Under the pieces are notes generated by a model. That model was given only the letters and a program-made list of their open reading frames with translations, did no database searches and had not been told where the DNA came from. Positions 16,846 through 24,588 of a stretch of 64,000 nucleotides of DNA are shown one piece after another. The position numbers were made by a program, and so were the translations under genes. How positions within the stretch are numbered: position 1 is the first letter of the stretch; every line of letters starts with the position of its first letter. The stretch lies in contig CAXXSX010000002.1 of the NCBI GenBank assembly GCA_963677165.2, forward strand, positions 186,001 to 250,000, written 5' to 3'. Source of the stretch: JAFGXT01 sp963677165. Its GTDB lineage: Bacteria > Verrucomicrobiota > Lentisphaeria > Victivallales > SZUA-371.

Positions 16846-17796
16846 TTAATTCAAGCGTTCAGACGCCGGAAATGTCACCTCTGCAATATCTTCTGCTCCG
16901 GTAAACACCATTGCCAGACGGTCAACGCCAAGTGCACAGCCGGCAGATTCCGGCATCCCGTAATCAAGTGCCGCAAAAAAATCGACTGGCCACGGATAAT
17001 CCGTATAACCGGTAGCTGCACGCTCGCGCCTGCTATGTTCAAACCGACTGCGCTGTTCCGGCAGATCAGTCAGCTCAGAGAACGCATTGGCAAGCTCCAG
17101 CCCGGCAATATAAAGTTCCCAGCGCTCGGAGACCGCAGGCTCGGAAGCTTTTCGCCGCGAAAGCGCGGCACGTTCCGAAGGATAATCCATCAGGAAAGTC
17201 GGAACGGATTTTCCAAGCTCCGGCTCAATTTTAACCACCATCAGTTCATCAAACGAATCATCGGCAAGCGCCTGATTCATATCAACTCCGGCATAACTCA
17301 AAAATGCTTCAGCAACAGTGATATAGTTCCATTTTTTAGAAAAATCGATTTCCTGTTCCCGGAAGGTTACAGTAGTTCCGCCGGTCAGGTTCTGACAGAC
17401 CGCACGCAGCATGCTTTCCGTAAATTCAGCCAAACGCATATAATCTACACCGGACTCATACCATTCAAGCATAGTAAACTCAGGACGGTGCTGACGTCCG
17501 AATTCATTCTTGCGGAAGCACGGTCCAAGTTGAAATATTTTATCATAGCCCGCCGCCAACATACACTTCATCTGTAATTCCGGGGATGTACGCAAAAAAC
17601 CGCCGCCACCGGTCGGAGCTTCGATATACTCTTCCGGCGCGGGAGCGTCGATCACCAGCGGCGTATCAACTTCCAGAAAGCCGTTCCCCTGAAAATATGA
17701 CCTTATTGCAGCAACAAGCCCCGACCGCATGGCGAGACGGGGCTTGACAGATTCAAGACGTGCAATAATGTCAGGCTTTATTAACGCGCTCGACAT
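16846..17796 (-). CDS. epmA: Elongation factor P--(R)-beta-lysine ligase EpmA
   Basis: 316 aa, the standard length. This is a class II lysyl-tRNA-synthetase catalytic core without the anticodon domain: motif 2 FRKNEFGRQHRPEFTMLEWY and motif 3 GCALGVDRLAMVFTG. EpmA adenylates lysine or beta-lysine and attaches it to EF-P. Its start lies 26 bp inside the end of efp, so enzyme and substrate are coupled. EpmB, which makes beta-lysine, is not in the window. Confidence 0.92.
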   Translation of the reverse strand: MSSALIKPDIIARLESVKPRLAMRSGLVAAIRSYFQGNGFLEVDTPLVIDAPAPEEYIEAPTGGGGFLRTSPELQMKCMLAAGYDKIFQLGPCFRKNEFGRQHRPEFTMLEWYESGVDYMRLAEFTESMLRAVCQNLTGGTTVTFREQEIDFSKKWNYITVAEAFLSYAGVDMNQALADDSFDELMVVKIEPELGKSVPTFLMDYPSERAALSRRKASEPAVSERWELYIAGLELANAFSELTDLPEQRSRFEHSRRERAATGYTDYPWPVDFFAALDYGMPESAGCALGVDRLAMVFTGAEDIAEVTFPASERLN

Positions 17797-18337
17797 ATGA
17801 TCCTGTTCTTGTATCGATTTTAATTACATCGCCCTGATTGATGAAGATCGGAACCTGAACTTCATAACCATTATCGAGTTGCGCAGGTTTGGTAACATTG
17901 GTAGCGGTATCACCGCGTACGCCCGGCTCAGTTTCGATGATTTCTTTTTCGATAAAGTTCGGCAGTTCAAAGTCAATCGGCTCACCATTGAAGAACAACA
18001 GTTTGCAGAGAGAGTCTTCAAGTAGGAAGTAGGCGAGATCACCAAGTTTTTCCTTATGAACATGTACTTCTTCATAAGTTTCAGCATCGCTGAACACGAA
18101 GAATTCGCCATCTGCGTATGAGTAGTACATTTCCTTTTCTTCGAGGTCCGGCTTCTCAATTTTATCGGAAGGACGATAAGTCTTTTCCGAACCGCCGCCG
18201 GTAATCATGTTTTTCATTTTGCAACGGTAGAGAGCGGTTCCTTTACCCGGTTTGCAGAATTCGAAATCGGTAATAACCCATGGCTGACCGTCGATTTCAA
18301 TTTTGAGTCCTTTTCTCAGATCTGAAGTGCTAAACAT
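17771..18337 (-). CDS. efp: Translation elongation factor P
   Basis: 188 aa. MFSTSDLRKGLKIEIDGQPW, then FEFCKPGKGTALYRCKMKN, where Lys32 in the PGKG loop is the position modified by EpmA (Lys34 in E. coli). All three beta-barrel domains are present and the end GSYVERVN is typical. EF-P rescues ribosomes stalled at polyproline. The acceptor being lysine agrees with the neighbouring epmA. Confidence 0.96.
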   Translation of the reverse strand: MFSTSDLRKGLKIEIDGQPWVITDFEFCKPGKGTALYRCKMKNMITGGGSEKTYRPSDKIEKPDLEEKEMYYSYADGEFFVFSDAETYEEVHVHKEKLGDLAYFLLEDSLCKLLFFNGEPIDFELPNFIEKEIIETEPGVRGDTATNVTKPAQLDNGYEVQVPIFINQGDVIKIDTRTGSYVERVNKA

Positions 18338-18404
18338 TTTATCTCCTGATTTAAGTTTATTTATAATTTTCCGTTTATAATAAATTATTTACAATCAAAC
18401 AACA

Positions 18405-18495
18405 AGTTTTCCGGCGACGGCAAAGCCCGAAGCCCCATCCATTGGACGGCAGCAGATACGAAAGCATCTCGTCGGCAGCGGCACCTTGCCGCTAT
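18405..18495 (-). repeat. GC-rich REP-like repeat segment
   Basis: On the reverse strand it begins AGCGGCAAGGTGCCGCTGCCG, shared with 28927-28947 apart from one base, and later has GGATGGGGCTTCGGGCTTTGCC, resembling the element at 21827-21915 (GGATGGGATTTCGGCTTTGCC). It appears to be a mosaic of short palindromic units found between operons here. Confidence 0.5.
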
Positions 18496-18665
18496 GTATT
18501 TAGAATCAGACTCTTAGGAATACACCACATTTACATTTTTTCAAATCAGAATCCCCTAATCGTGCACAAATTCTTCATGGGAAACGGCCCTTTCTCCATT
18601 TTATAATGGAATTCATTGTCCGCAAATTTGTATTTTACCCGTTTACACCCCTATATTGTTTATCG

Positions 18666-18706
18666 AAAACTTAATCACTTAAAACTTAAAACTTAATCAC
18701 TTAAAA
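18666..18706 (+). repeat. Short tandem repeat before the exonuclease gene
   Basis: AAAACTTAATCACTTAAAA occurs twice exactly (18666-18684 and 18688-18706), period 22 bp, ending 5 bp before the ATG at 18711. It may be a replication-slippage duplication or a tandem protein site; there is no obvious ribosome site otherwise. Confidence 0.75.
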
Positions 18707-18710
18707 CGTT

Positions 18711-19679
18711 ATGCCTGATACATTGTTTTTAATAGATGCTTACGCTCAAATTTACCGCGGTTTTTATGCCGTACGTTATCTGAGCAATTCGCGCGGAGAA
18801 CCGACCAACGCGGTATTTGCCATGGCAAAGTTCCTGCTGAGAATGCACAAGGAATATCCCGGCGAACACGGCGCGTTCGTGTTTGACGTCGGCAAACCGG
18901 CGTTCCGCATGGAACTTGCCCCGGATTACAAAGCCAACCGTCCGCCAATGCCGGAAGAACTCAAGTCACAGATTCCGATCCTGAAAGAACTGATTGAGGC
19001 TTTCGGCTGGCCCGAGGTAAGCCGGGAAGGTTATGAAGCCGATGACCTGATCGCCGCACTGGCAGAAGACTTCGGCTCACAGCCGGTACGCATTGTCAGC
19101 AGTGATAAAGATATACATCAGGTGGTTACCGACAATATAAATATGATGGTTCCCGACCGTAAGGGGGGCTTTGAAATTCGCGGACCGGAAGAAGTTCGAA
19201 AAAAATTCGAGGTGGATACTTGCCGGATTGTGGATTACCTTTCGCTGATCGGTGACGCGTCCGATAATATCCCCGGAGTACAAGGAGTAGGACCCAAAAC
19301 CGCCGCGAAACTGATTAATGAAGTCGGCGGCATTGATGATATGCTGGCGGCTCCCGAAAAGATTTCCAACGTAAAGCTGCGTGATAAGATCGTGGCTGCT
19401 GCCGATATACTGCGTAAAAACCAGAAGCTCGTAACGTTGAAAACCGAAGTGGAAAACAAACCGTGGGATGATCCGGCAGCGGTAACGCGTCGTGAACCCG
19501 ACTGGGCCGCGCTTGAAAAACTGGCGGAACACTACGAGCTAAAGAGCATTCTTAAAGAAATCAGGGAACTTTCCGGCAGCGACAATGATATGGAACTGTT
19601 CAACCAAGCTCCGGCACAGGAGTCCAAACCGGAACCCGAGGATAAACCGGAACAGCCGGATCTGTTCGGAGGTTTCTGA
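18711..19679 (+). CDS. Free-standing 5'-3' exonuclease (PolA N-domain/FEN type)
   Basis: 322 aa. DTLFLIDAYAQIYRGFYA, FVFDVGKPAFRMELAPDYKANR, GYEADDLIAALA, SSDKDIHQVV and SLIGDASDNIPGVQGVGPKTAAKLI give the metal-binding aspartates and the helix-hairpin-helix of the FEN/PolA exonuclease domain. There is no polymerase domain; residues after about 290 are a disordered Pro/Glu tail ending PDLFGGF, which resembles a clamp-binding peptide. It should remove RNA primers or flaps. recQ starts 6 bp later, so they likely act in the same repair or replication step. Confidence 0.88.
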   Translation: MPDTLFLIDAYAQIYRGFYAVRYLSNSRGEPTNAVFAMAKFLLRMHKEYPGEHGAFVFDVGKPAFRMELAPDYKANRPPMPEELKSQIPILKELIEAFGWPEVSREGYEADDLIAALAEDFGSQPVRIVSSDKDIHQVVTDNINMMVPDRKGGFEIRGPEEVRKKFEVDTCRIVDYLSLIGDASDNIPGVQGVGPKTAAKLINEVGGIDDMLAAPEKISNVKLRDKIVAAADILRKNQKLVTLKTEVENKPWDDPAAVTRREPDWAALEKLAEHYELKSILKEIRELSGSDNDMELFNQAPAQESKPEPEDKPEQPDLFGGF

Positions 19680-19685
19680 CCGGTC

Positions 19686-21824
19686 ATGGACGTTTCGCTT
19701 GAGTCGTATTTGAAACAGGTTTTCGGTTACTCTACTTTCAGACCGAACCAGAAGGAAATTGTTGAAAACGTCCTGAACGGACATGATGTTTTTGCCGTTA
19801 TGCCAACCGGCGGCGGCAAATCCCTCTGCTATCAGCTTCCTGCGATTGTCTCCGAAGGCACCACTATTGTGATCAGTCCGCTTATTTCCCTGATGAAAGA
19901 CCAGGTGGATGGCGCCCGCGGCCTCGGCATCCGCGCCGAGTTCCTCAACAGCAGCCTCTCCTCCATGAAAATGTCGGACATCTACCGGATGCTCCAGAAC
20001 GATGCCCTGGACTTGCTTTATGTATCGCCTGAACGTTTTGCCATGGAAAATTTTCTACAGTCGCTCGAGCAGGTAACCATCAGCCTGTTCGCCGTGGACG
20101 AGGCACACTGTATGTCAGAATGGGGACACGATTTCCGTCCCGACTATATGAATTTGAAAATTTTAAAGGAACGCTTCCCAAAAATTCCGGTGGCGGCGTT
20201 TACTGCCACCGCCACAGAACGCGTACAGCGGGACATTGCCGAACGTCTCAAACTGGAAAAACCTTTTAGCGTCAGGGCCTCATTCAACCGTCCAAATCTG
20301 TATTACCGTATTGAGCAAAAAACGGATATTAAATATCAACTGCTCGACTTTGTAAACAATCACCCGGATGATCCGGGCATTATCTACCGTACCAGCCGTA
20401 AAAATGTGGAAAGCACCGCTGCGTTCCTGAAAGAAAACGGCATCCGTGCCCTGCCCTACCACGCTGGACTCGACCGCGAAGAACGCGATAAAAACCAGAA
20501 CGCATTCAACTGCGATGACATCCAGGTGATTGTGGCAACCATCGCCTTCGGTATGGGGATAGACAAGTCAAACGTACGCTTTGTGCTTCACGGCGACCTG
20601 CCCAAAAACATTGAGGGCTACTATCAGGAAACCGGGCGAGCCGGACGTGACGGTGACCCATCGGAATGCGTACTATTTTTCGGACGCGGCGACATTGTCC
20701 GCATCCGCTACTTTATCGACCAGATTACCGACGACCAGGAGCACAAGATAGCTCTTGGCAAGCTCAACCGCATGGCGGATTTCGCGTCGGTTAATATTTG
20801 CCGACGCAAACAGCTCCTTGAATACTTCGGCGAAAAATACTCCATTGAAAACTGCGGCGGCTGCGATGTATGCGTCGACGACATGGTACCTTCAAACGAA
20901 ACCATACCGGCACAGAAAATCATGTCCGCCATTGCCCGTACCAAAGAAGAGTTCGGACGCGACCACGTAATCGCCATCGTTACCGGCGACGGTACCGAAG
21001 CCGTTGTCGAACACGAACACGATCAGCTTCCAACCTTCGGCATCGGTAAAGAAAGAGAAAAAAGCTGGTGGCATGCTGTCCTTGATGAACTGCTCGTACG
21101 CAAGTGCGTAATTGAAAACGGCGAACAGCTCAACCTGACGCCCAAAGGACGCAACATTCTTTTTGGTCGCGATAAATTTATGGCACTGCGCAAAGCGCCC
21201 ACCACCGGCAGAAAAAGTCGAGTCAAAGTTCCCGCAATGCAGACCGCCGACTACGATCAGGAACTATTCGAACGCCTGCGTCATCTTCGACGCGAAATCG
21301 CGTCACAAATGGGTGTTCCTCCCTACGTGGTATTCACCGACAAAACCCTGCACGACATGGCGCGAATCGTACCGCAGCGCCGTAGTGAAATGCTTCAGGT
21401 AAGCGGCGTGGGTAACGCCAAACTTCGACAGTACGGCACCCGGTTTATCGAAGAGGTCCGTATGTACCTGGAAGATTATCCCGACCGCGTTCCGTCCGGC
21501 AAAAAGTCGGTTATGAGCAGTGCGAAAAGAAACGCGCCCGATCAGGACAAACAGGTCCGTAAACTTGCCGAAGAAGGTTTCAGCGTAGAAGACATCTGTA
21601 ACGAACTGAAACTTACCCCTTCAAAAACAGTCAAATCCCTTGAAAAGCTCCTCAAAAACGGCGCTGACCTCAATATCGACAACCTGGTCGAACCGTATAT
21701 CCGTATCGAAATCGAACGTCAGCTCGAAACCCACGGTTCCGACATCAGCAACACCGCTCTGGCCCGACTCTTCATGGGCTCAATCTCCGTCGACGAAATC
21801 CGCCTAGTGCGTGCCTCGCTGTAG
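19686..21824 (+). CDS. recQ: ATP-dependent DNA helicase RecQ
   Basis: 712 aa. Helicase core with Walker A PTGGGKSLCYQLPA, DEAH box AVDEAHCMSEWGHDFRPDY and motif VI QETGRAGRDG. A four-cysteine zinc site (CRRKQLLEYFG...CGGCDVC), an RQC domain (about 410-520), an HRDC domain (about 530-600: ELFERLRHLRREIA) and a C-terminal helix-turn-helix tail (about 620-712) follow. It unwinds DNA 3' to 5' in recombination and fork repair. The extra tail resembles the HTH seen in long bacterial RecQ proteins. Confidence 0.95.
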   Translation: MDVSLESYLKQVFGYSTFRPNQKEIVENVLNGHDVFAVMPTGGGKSLCYQLPAIVSEGTTIVISPLISLMKDQVDGARGLGIRAEFLNSSLSSMKMSDIYRMLQNDALDLLYVSPERFAMENFLQSLEQVTISLFAVDEAHCMSEWGHDFRPDYMNLKILKERFPKIPVAAFTATATERVQRDIAERLKLEKPFSVRASFNRPNLYYRIEQKTDIKYQLLDFVNNHPDDPGIIYRTSRKNVESTAAFLKENGIRALPYHAGLDREERDKNQNAFNCDDIQVIVATIAFGMGIDKSNVRFVLHGDLPKNIEGYYQETGRAGRDGDPSECVLFFGRGDIVRIRYFIDQITDDQEHKIALGKLNRMADFASVNICRRKQLLEYFGEKYSIENCGGCDVCVDDMVPSNETIPAQKIMSAIARTKEEFGRDHVIAIVTGDGTEAVVEHEHDQLPTFGIGKEREKSWWHAVLDELLVRKCVIENGEQLNLTPKGRNILFGRDKFMALRKAPTTGRKSRVKVPAMQTADYDQELFERLRHLRREIASQMGVPPYVVFTDKTLHDMARIVPQRRSEMLQVSGVGNAKLRQYGTRFIEEVRMYLEDYPDRVPSGKKSVMSSAKRNAPDQDKQVRKLAEEGFSVEDICNELKLTPSKTVKSLEKLLKNGADLNIDNLVEPYIRIEIERQLETHGSDISNTALARLFMGSISVDEIRLVRASL

Positions 21825-21826
21825 GT

Positions 21827-21925
21827 GGATGGGATTTCGGCTTTGCCGACCAACGTCTCGCCGTTGGATCGCGACCGGCATTACTACGAGGCCGATGTTC
21901 GGCCCGGTGCCAGATAATATCGTTT
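21827..21925 (+). repeat. Palindromic interspersed repeat, copy 1
   Basis: Starts just after the recQ stop. It contains TCGGCTTTGCCGA (hairpin), then CCAACG-tctcg-CCGTTGG (hairpin), then GGCCG-atgtt-CGGCC. Copy 2 is at 27556-27635. The first hairpin is TCAGC/GCTGA in copy 2, a paired change that keeps the stem. It may terminate recQ transcription or be a REP-like element. Confidence 0.65.
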
Positions 21926-22081
21926 ATTTGGTTGAAACAAGTTTCTCCTCAAATAAACGCCATGAGTACCGCCATAAATCGTTCCGCGATTAAAAAAGAA
22001 TAGAGCCATTGAATATATATCATTTGATAGTATCTTTATCAAGAGAATGATAATTATCTATAACATAACTGAAGGTTGTTT

Positions 22082-22534
22082 ATGAACAAAACACGTTTTC
22101 AGAGCTTGCTGGTATACGGAGGTTTAAGCATTGGATTAATTCTCTGTATTGTTTTATTATTTATATCTTTATATATCAAAGGAGTGGGACAAGAAACTTA
22201 TAATTATAAAAGAAAATATATTCTAGAGGAAATTGTAAACACAAAGGACTTTAATGCAATAAAGAAAGAGAATCCAGAGTTGGCAAAGAAAATTCATTTT
22301 TGCCTGGATCAATTTTGTGGACTTATTGAAGAATTATTTGATAACGATTCCAATGCAGCACGGGGTCTTGCTTTTTATTCTTTTATACTGCTTGCTATAG
22401 AATTCTGTTATTTTAGGTCATATAAAAAACATAAGAAGATTGAAAAGAAGTTAACAAAATATATAAAAAATCATACGGGCGTTGATGTTGATCTCAAAAA
22501 CCTTGACTCTCTGGATGACACTAATCATCTCTAG
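22082..22534 (+). CDS. Small membrane protein, unknown
   Basis: 150 aa from ATG 22082 (GAAGG at 22071-22075); a TTG at 22076 would add two residues. One membrane helix spans about residues 9-33 and a second about 95-113; between them lies a charged stretch of about 60 residues. The C-terminus is basic and then acidic. The gene is noticeably AT-rich compared with recQ and rtcB. I do not recognise it. With the next gene it begins an accessory island. Confidence 0.6.
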   Translation: MNKTRFQSLLVYGGLSIGLILCIVLLFISLYIKGVGQETYNYKRKYILEEIVNTKDFNAIKKENPELAKKIHFCLDQFCGLIEELFDNDSNAARGLAFYSFILLAIEFCYFRSYKKHKKIEKKLTKYIKNHTGVDVDLKNLDSLDDTNHL

Positions 22535-22599
22535 CAAAAATACCGGTTTGATTAATATACAAAATGGAATATCAAGTAAAACATATATGAGGATAAACA

Positions 22600-23127
22600 A
22601 TGGATGTGGAACAATCAATTATTCCGTTGGAATTAATTGAAAATAAAATTCTTCTCGTAAGAGGGAAAAAAGCACTTCTTGACCGTGATTTGGCTGTATT
22701 GTATGATGTAACTACCGGAAACCTAAATAAGGCAGTCACTCGTAACATTGAACGCTTTCCTGAAGATTTTATGTTTACACTGAATAAACAAGAGTTTGAC
22801 GATTTGATATTCCAAAATGGAACATCAAGTTGGGGTGGCACAAGAAAACTTCCACGAGTCTTTACTGAACAAGGTGTTGCTATGCTCTCTGGAGTCTTAA
22901 AAAGTTCAAGAGCAGTACAAGTTAATATTGCAATTATGCGGGCATTTGTTCATATACGAGAATTGTTAATGGGAAATAATGAGATTGCTCTGAAGCTGGA
23001 AGAAATTGAGGAGCGTATGGATTCTCAGGAATTTAATACTATTCTTCTTATGGATAAGCTGAAAAACCTCGAGTCAAAAATAATTAATTCCAACCCCATA
23101 ACCGGTAAAGAAAAAATTGGTTATTAG
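22600..23127 (+). CDS. ORF6N-domain protein (phage-type DNA-binding)
   Basis: 175 aa. ENKILLVRGKKALLDRDLAVLYDVTTGNLNKAV...ERFPEDFMFTL is the ORF6N domain. GGTRKLPRVFTEQGVAMLSGVLKSSRAVQVNIAIMRAFVHIREL is the usual continuation, and the last 50 residues are a coiled tail. ORF6N proteins are common in phages and integrated elements and are thought to bind DNA. It is AT-rich and stands alone with no phage structural genes, so it is likely a remnant or cargo of a mobile element. An AGGAT site precedes the ATG weakly. Confidence 0.85.
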   Translation: MDVEQSIIPLELIENKILLVRGKKALLDRDLAVLYDVTTGNLNKAVTRNIERFPEDFMFTLNKQEFDDLIFQNGTSSWGGTRKLPRVFTEQGVAMLSGVLKSSRAVQVNIAIMRAFVHIRELLMGNNEIALKLEEIEERMDSQEFNTILLMDKLKNLESKIINSNPITGKEKIGY

Positions 23128-23275
23128 GACAAATTAACTTACATAGGAAATTCGGGGTGAGTCCAGTACATGACCACACTTCTACTCAAACAAAAAGCAA
23201 TACGCTTTCCCTCATTGAAAAAGTTTGAGGTTGAGATTATAGTAATAAATATAATTGAATGCATTTCAGAGTAGC

Positions 23276-23294
23276 TTGCGCTGTCCCAGCGCAA
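23276..23294. repeat. Perfect 8 bp inverted repeat
   Basis: TTGCGCTG and CAGCGCAA enclose TCC. It is not followed by a T-run, so it is a structural or REP-like element. Confidence 0.7.
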
Positions 23295-23400
23295 ATAGCA
23301 ATTGTGCTGTTGTAGCTTTGATTTATCGACTACCTTTGAAAGCATGATTTAATTGTGATAAATTAAAGAGTTTTATATAAAAAAAGAAATACACACCTTA

Positions 23401-23630
23401 TCATATGCAAGTACTGAAAGGACGTGTTTTAGCGTTTCCGAGTGGTCTTGCTTTTTGCGTTGGAGTCAACGCAAGCTGCTTGGAGAAATTTAAAATTTAG
23501 GAAATACGCATCTTTTCATCTGCAAGTGCTGAATGAACGTGTCTAAGCGTTTCCGAGTGGTCTTGCTATTTGCGTTCGGAGACCGCAAGCTACTTTGGGA
23601 AATTCAAAATTCGGAGGAATTTTTATTTAG
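23401..23630 (+). repeat. Two direct repeats of about 115 bp
   Basis: Unit 1 starts TCATATGCAAGTACTGAA at 23401, unit 2 TCATCTGCAAGTGCTGAA at 23516. They share AGCGTTTCCGAGTGGTCTTG exactly, followed in each by a hairpin (TTGCGTT-ggagtc-AACGCAA; TTGCG-ttcggagac-CGCAA) and then GGGAAATTCAAAAT-like ends. The arms differ but still pair, suggesting the hairpin is kept. Confidence 0.8.
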
Positions 23631-23690
23631 ATAGCTTAAAAATTACAATCATAGTTTTCACGTGATTATTGCGTGAATTTTATAGTTCGT

Positions 23691-23850
23691 GTGTATAGAA
23701 ACCGCCAAATTTTTTTACAAAAGCACGGCTAGTAAAGCAGCACCCTTGTGTATACTTGGGCGGTGTTTGCTTGTCGCTTTTGTGGGTCTTGGCGGACCTC
23801 TATACACGGCAAGTACAACGCCGCCCTTTTTCGTTTTGAGGGGCGGCAAC
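23691..23850 (+). promoter_or_regulatory. Structured leader with terminator/antiterminator-like stems
   Basis: GGGCGGTGTT (23758-23767) pairs with AACGCCGCCC (23817-23826, one G-T wobble), directly followed by TTTTT, like an intrinsic terminator. The same GCCGCCC can pair instead with GGGCGGC at 23841-23847. A further arm TATACAC (23801-23807) can pair with GTGTATA at 23691 or at 23748; the latter would cross the first stem. The 113 aa gene starts at 23868 after AAAGGGGG. This is inference from base pairing only; no known riboswitch motif is recognised. Confidence 0.5.
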
Positions 23851-23867
23851 TCACAAAGGGGGTTGCA

Positions 23868-24209
23868 ATGGCAATCAGGGAAATCGTGGTTCGCGAAGGA
23901 GAAGTAGCCGTAAAAATGGATGGGATCTTAACCTCGGAGGATTTGGAACGGGTCCAGGGACAGATTTACTACAATGAGGAATTTATAAAGCAACTCAACC
24001 GTCAGACATTCGACTTCTCCGAGATCACCGATAGTACGCTGACTCATTCGCAAATATTCTATTTAGCCGTAATGGATAATTCCGCCCTGCAAACCAATCC
24101 TAAACTGGAGTTGATTAAAATAGCGTCATCCGATAAAATAATAGAGCTCTGTCGTCAATGGCACCAAAACCTACTCTGCCACGCTAATGTAAAGATACTA
24201 AGGGGATAA
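23868..24209 (+). CDS. 113 aa protein, possibly STAS-like, unknown function
   Basis: The ATG at 23868 follows AAAGGGGG (23856-23863); upstream codons in this frame run through the leader stems and are not used. The protein begins MAIREIVVREGEVAVKMDGI and alternates strands and helices (FDFSEITDSTLTHSQIFYLAVMDNS; PKLELIKIASSDKIIELCRQW) in a pattern like STAS or SpoIIAA folds, but I see no diagnostic motif. It stands alone between hairpin-rich regions. Function unknown. Confidence 0.6.
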   Translation: MAIREIVVREGEVAVKMDGILTSEDLERVQGQIYYNEEFIKQLNRQTFDFSEITDSTLTHSQIFYLAVMDNSALQTNPKLELIKIASSDKIIELCRQWHQNLLCHANVKILRG

Positions 24210-24280
24210 GTAAAAGCCGCTGGTGCGGCGGGCGTTTTCATCAAAAACCGCCCCTACCAATGAGGTCGCTGTCTAGTAGG

Positions 24281-24303
24281 GGCCGCTCTTGATAAGAGCG
24301 GCC
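24281..24303. repeat. Perfect 10 bp inverted repeat
   Basis: GGCCGCTCTT and AAGAGCGGCC around GAT. Its 5' edge overlaps the GTAGGGG arm of a preceding stem, so the two stems would compete. No T-run follows, so it is not a classical terminator. Confidence 0.75.
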
Positions 24304-24357
24304 TTGTGCAACAGCGCAACAAGAAAAGATAATAAACGACCCCGGGGCAGAGCCCAC

Positions 24358-24526
24358 GAGGTATCGAAAACGCTTTTGATAAAAGCTTAGCAAAAATATT
24401 ATTTTTAAGAAGCGCCCCAGAGGGTCGGGGTATTAAACCCGATATATTTAATTTCCGCTTCCGGAAGGAGCGTCAGCGACTGGAGTTTGAAGCGAGACAA
24501 ACGCCGTCCGTCGTACGGACAATAAA
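24358..24526 (+). repeat. Long interspersed repeat, copy 1
   Basis: 169 bp, starting GAGGTATCGAAAACGC and ending TCGTACGGACAATAAA. Copy 2 is at 34904-35084 on the other strand. The 3' end has GTCCGT-cgt-ACGGAC, a perfect hairpin, preceded by a CGCTTC/GAAGCG stem. No coding frame runs through it. Each copy lies just past the 3' end of a gene. Confidence 0.85.
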
Positions 24527-24588
24527 ATCCGAGGCATTATACCATTCCTGCCCCTATCCCCAAAAATCGTTTGCATTTGGCTGTTTTA

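Larger units (their letters stand above)
18338..18710. other. Divergent intergenic region efp / exonuclease
   Basis: 373 bp. It must hold the efp promoter (reverse) and that of the exonuclease-recQ pair (forward). It contains a GC-rich repeat segment (18405-18495) and a 22 bp-period tandem repeat (18666-18706). No gene is visible. Confidence 0.6.
23128..23867. other. Repeat- and hairpin-rich non-coding stretch in the accessory island
   Basis: 740 bp without a convincing gene. It holds a perfect hairpin TTGCGCTG-tcc-CAGCGCAA (23276-23294), two direct repeats of 115 bp (23401-23630), a hairpin TTCACG/CGTGAA (23657-23677) and a leader with alternative stems (23691-23850). A reverse frame of 68 codons at 23139-23345 has no support. 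Confidence 0.7.
24210..24588. other. Hairpin-rich intergenic region before rtcB
   Basis: 379 bp without a gene. It holds GGGCGTTTT/AAAA-CCGCCC (24230-24253), CCCCTAC/GTAGGGG (24251-24282), a perfect 10 bp hairpin (24281-24303) and the first copy of the long interspersed repeat (24358-24526). Confidence 0.7.

Noticed and set aside
16840..17577. 245-codon forward frame opposite epmA
   Set aside because: The epmA frame has the class II synthetase motifs; the opposite frame is a shadow with basic, improbable composition.
23139..23345. 68-codon reverse frame in the accessory island
   Set aside because: It contains the perfect hairpin at 23276 and lacks a ribosome site.
23401..23630. CRISPR array
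   Set aside because: Only two units of 115 bp with internal similarity throughout; no short repeats with unique spacers, and no cas genes.
24210..24526. Integron attC site
   Set aside because: No GTTRRRY and RYYYAAC pair at the ends and no integrase in the window.
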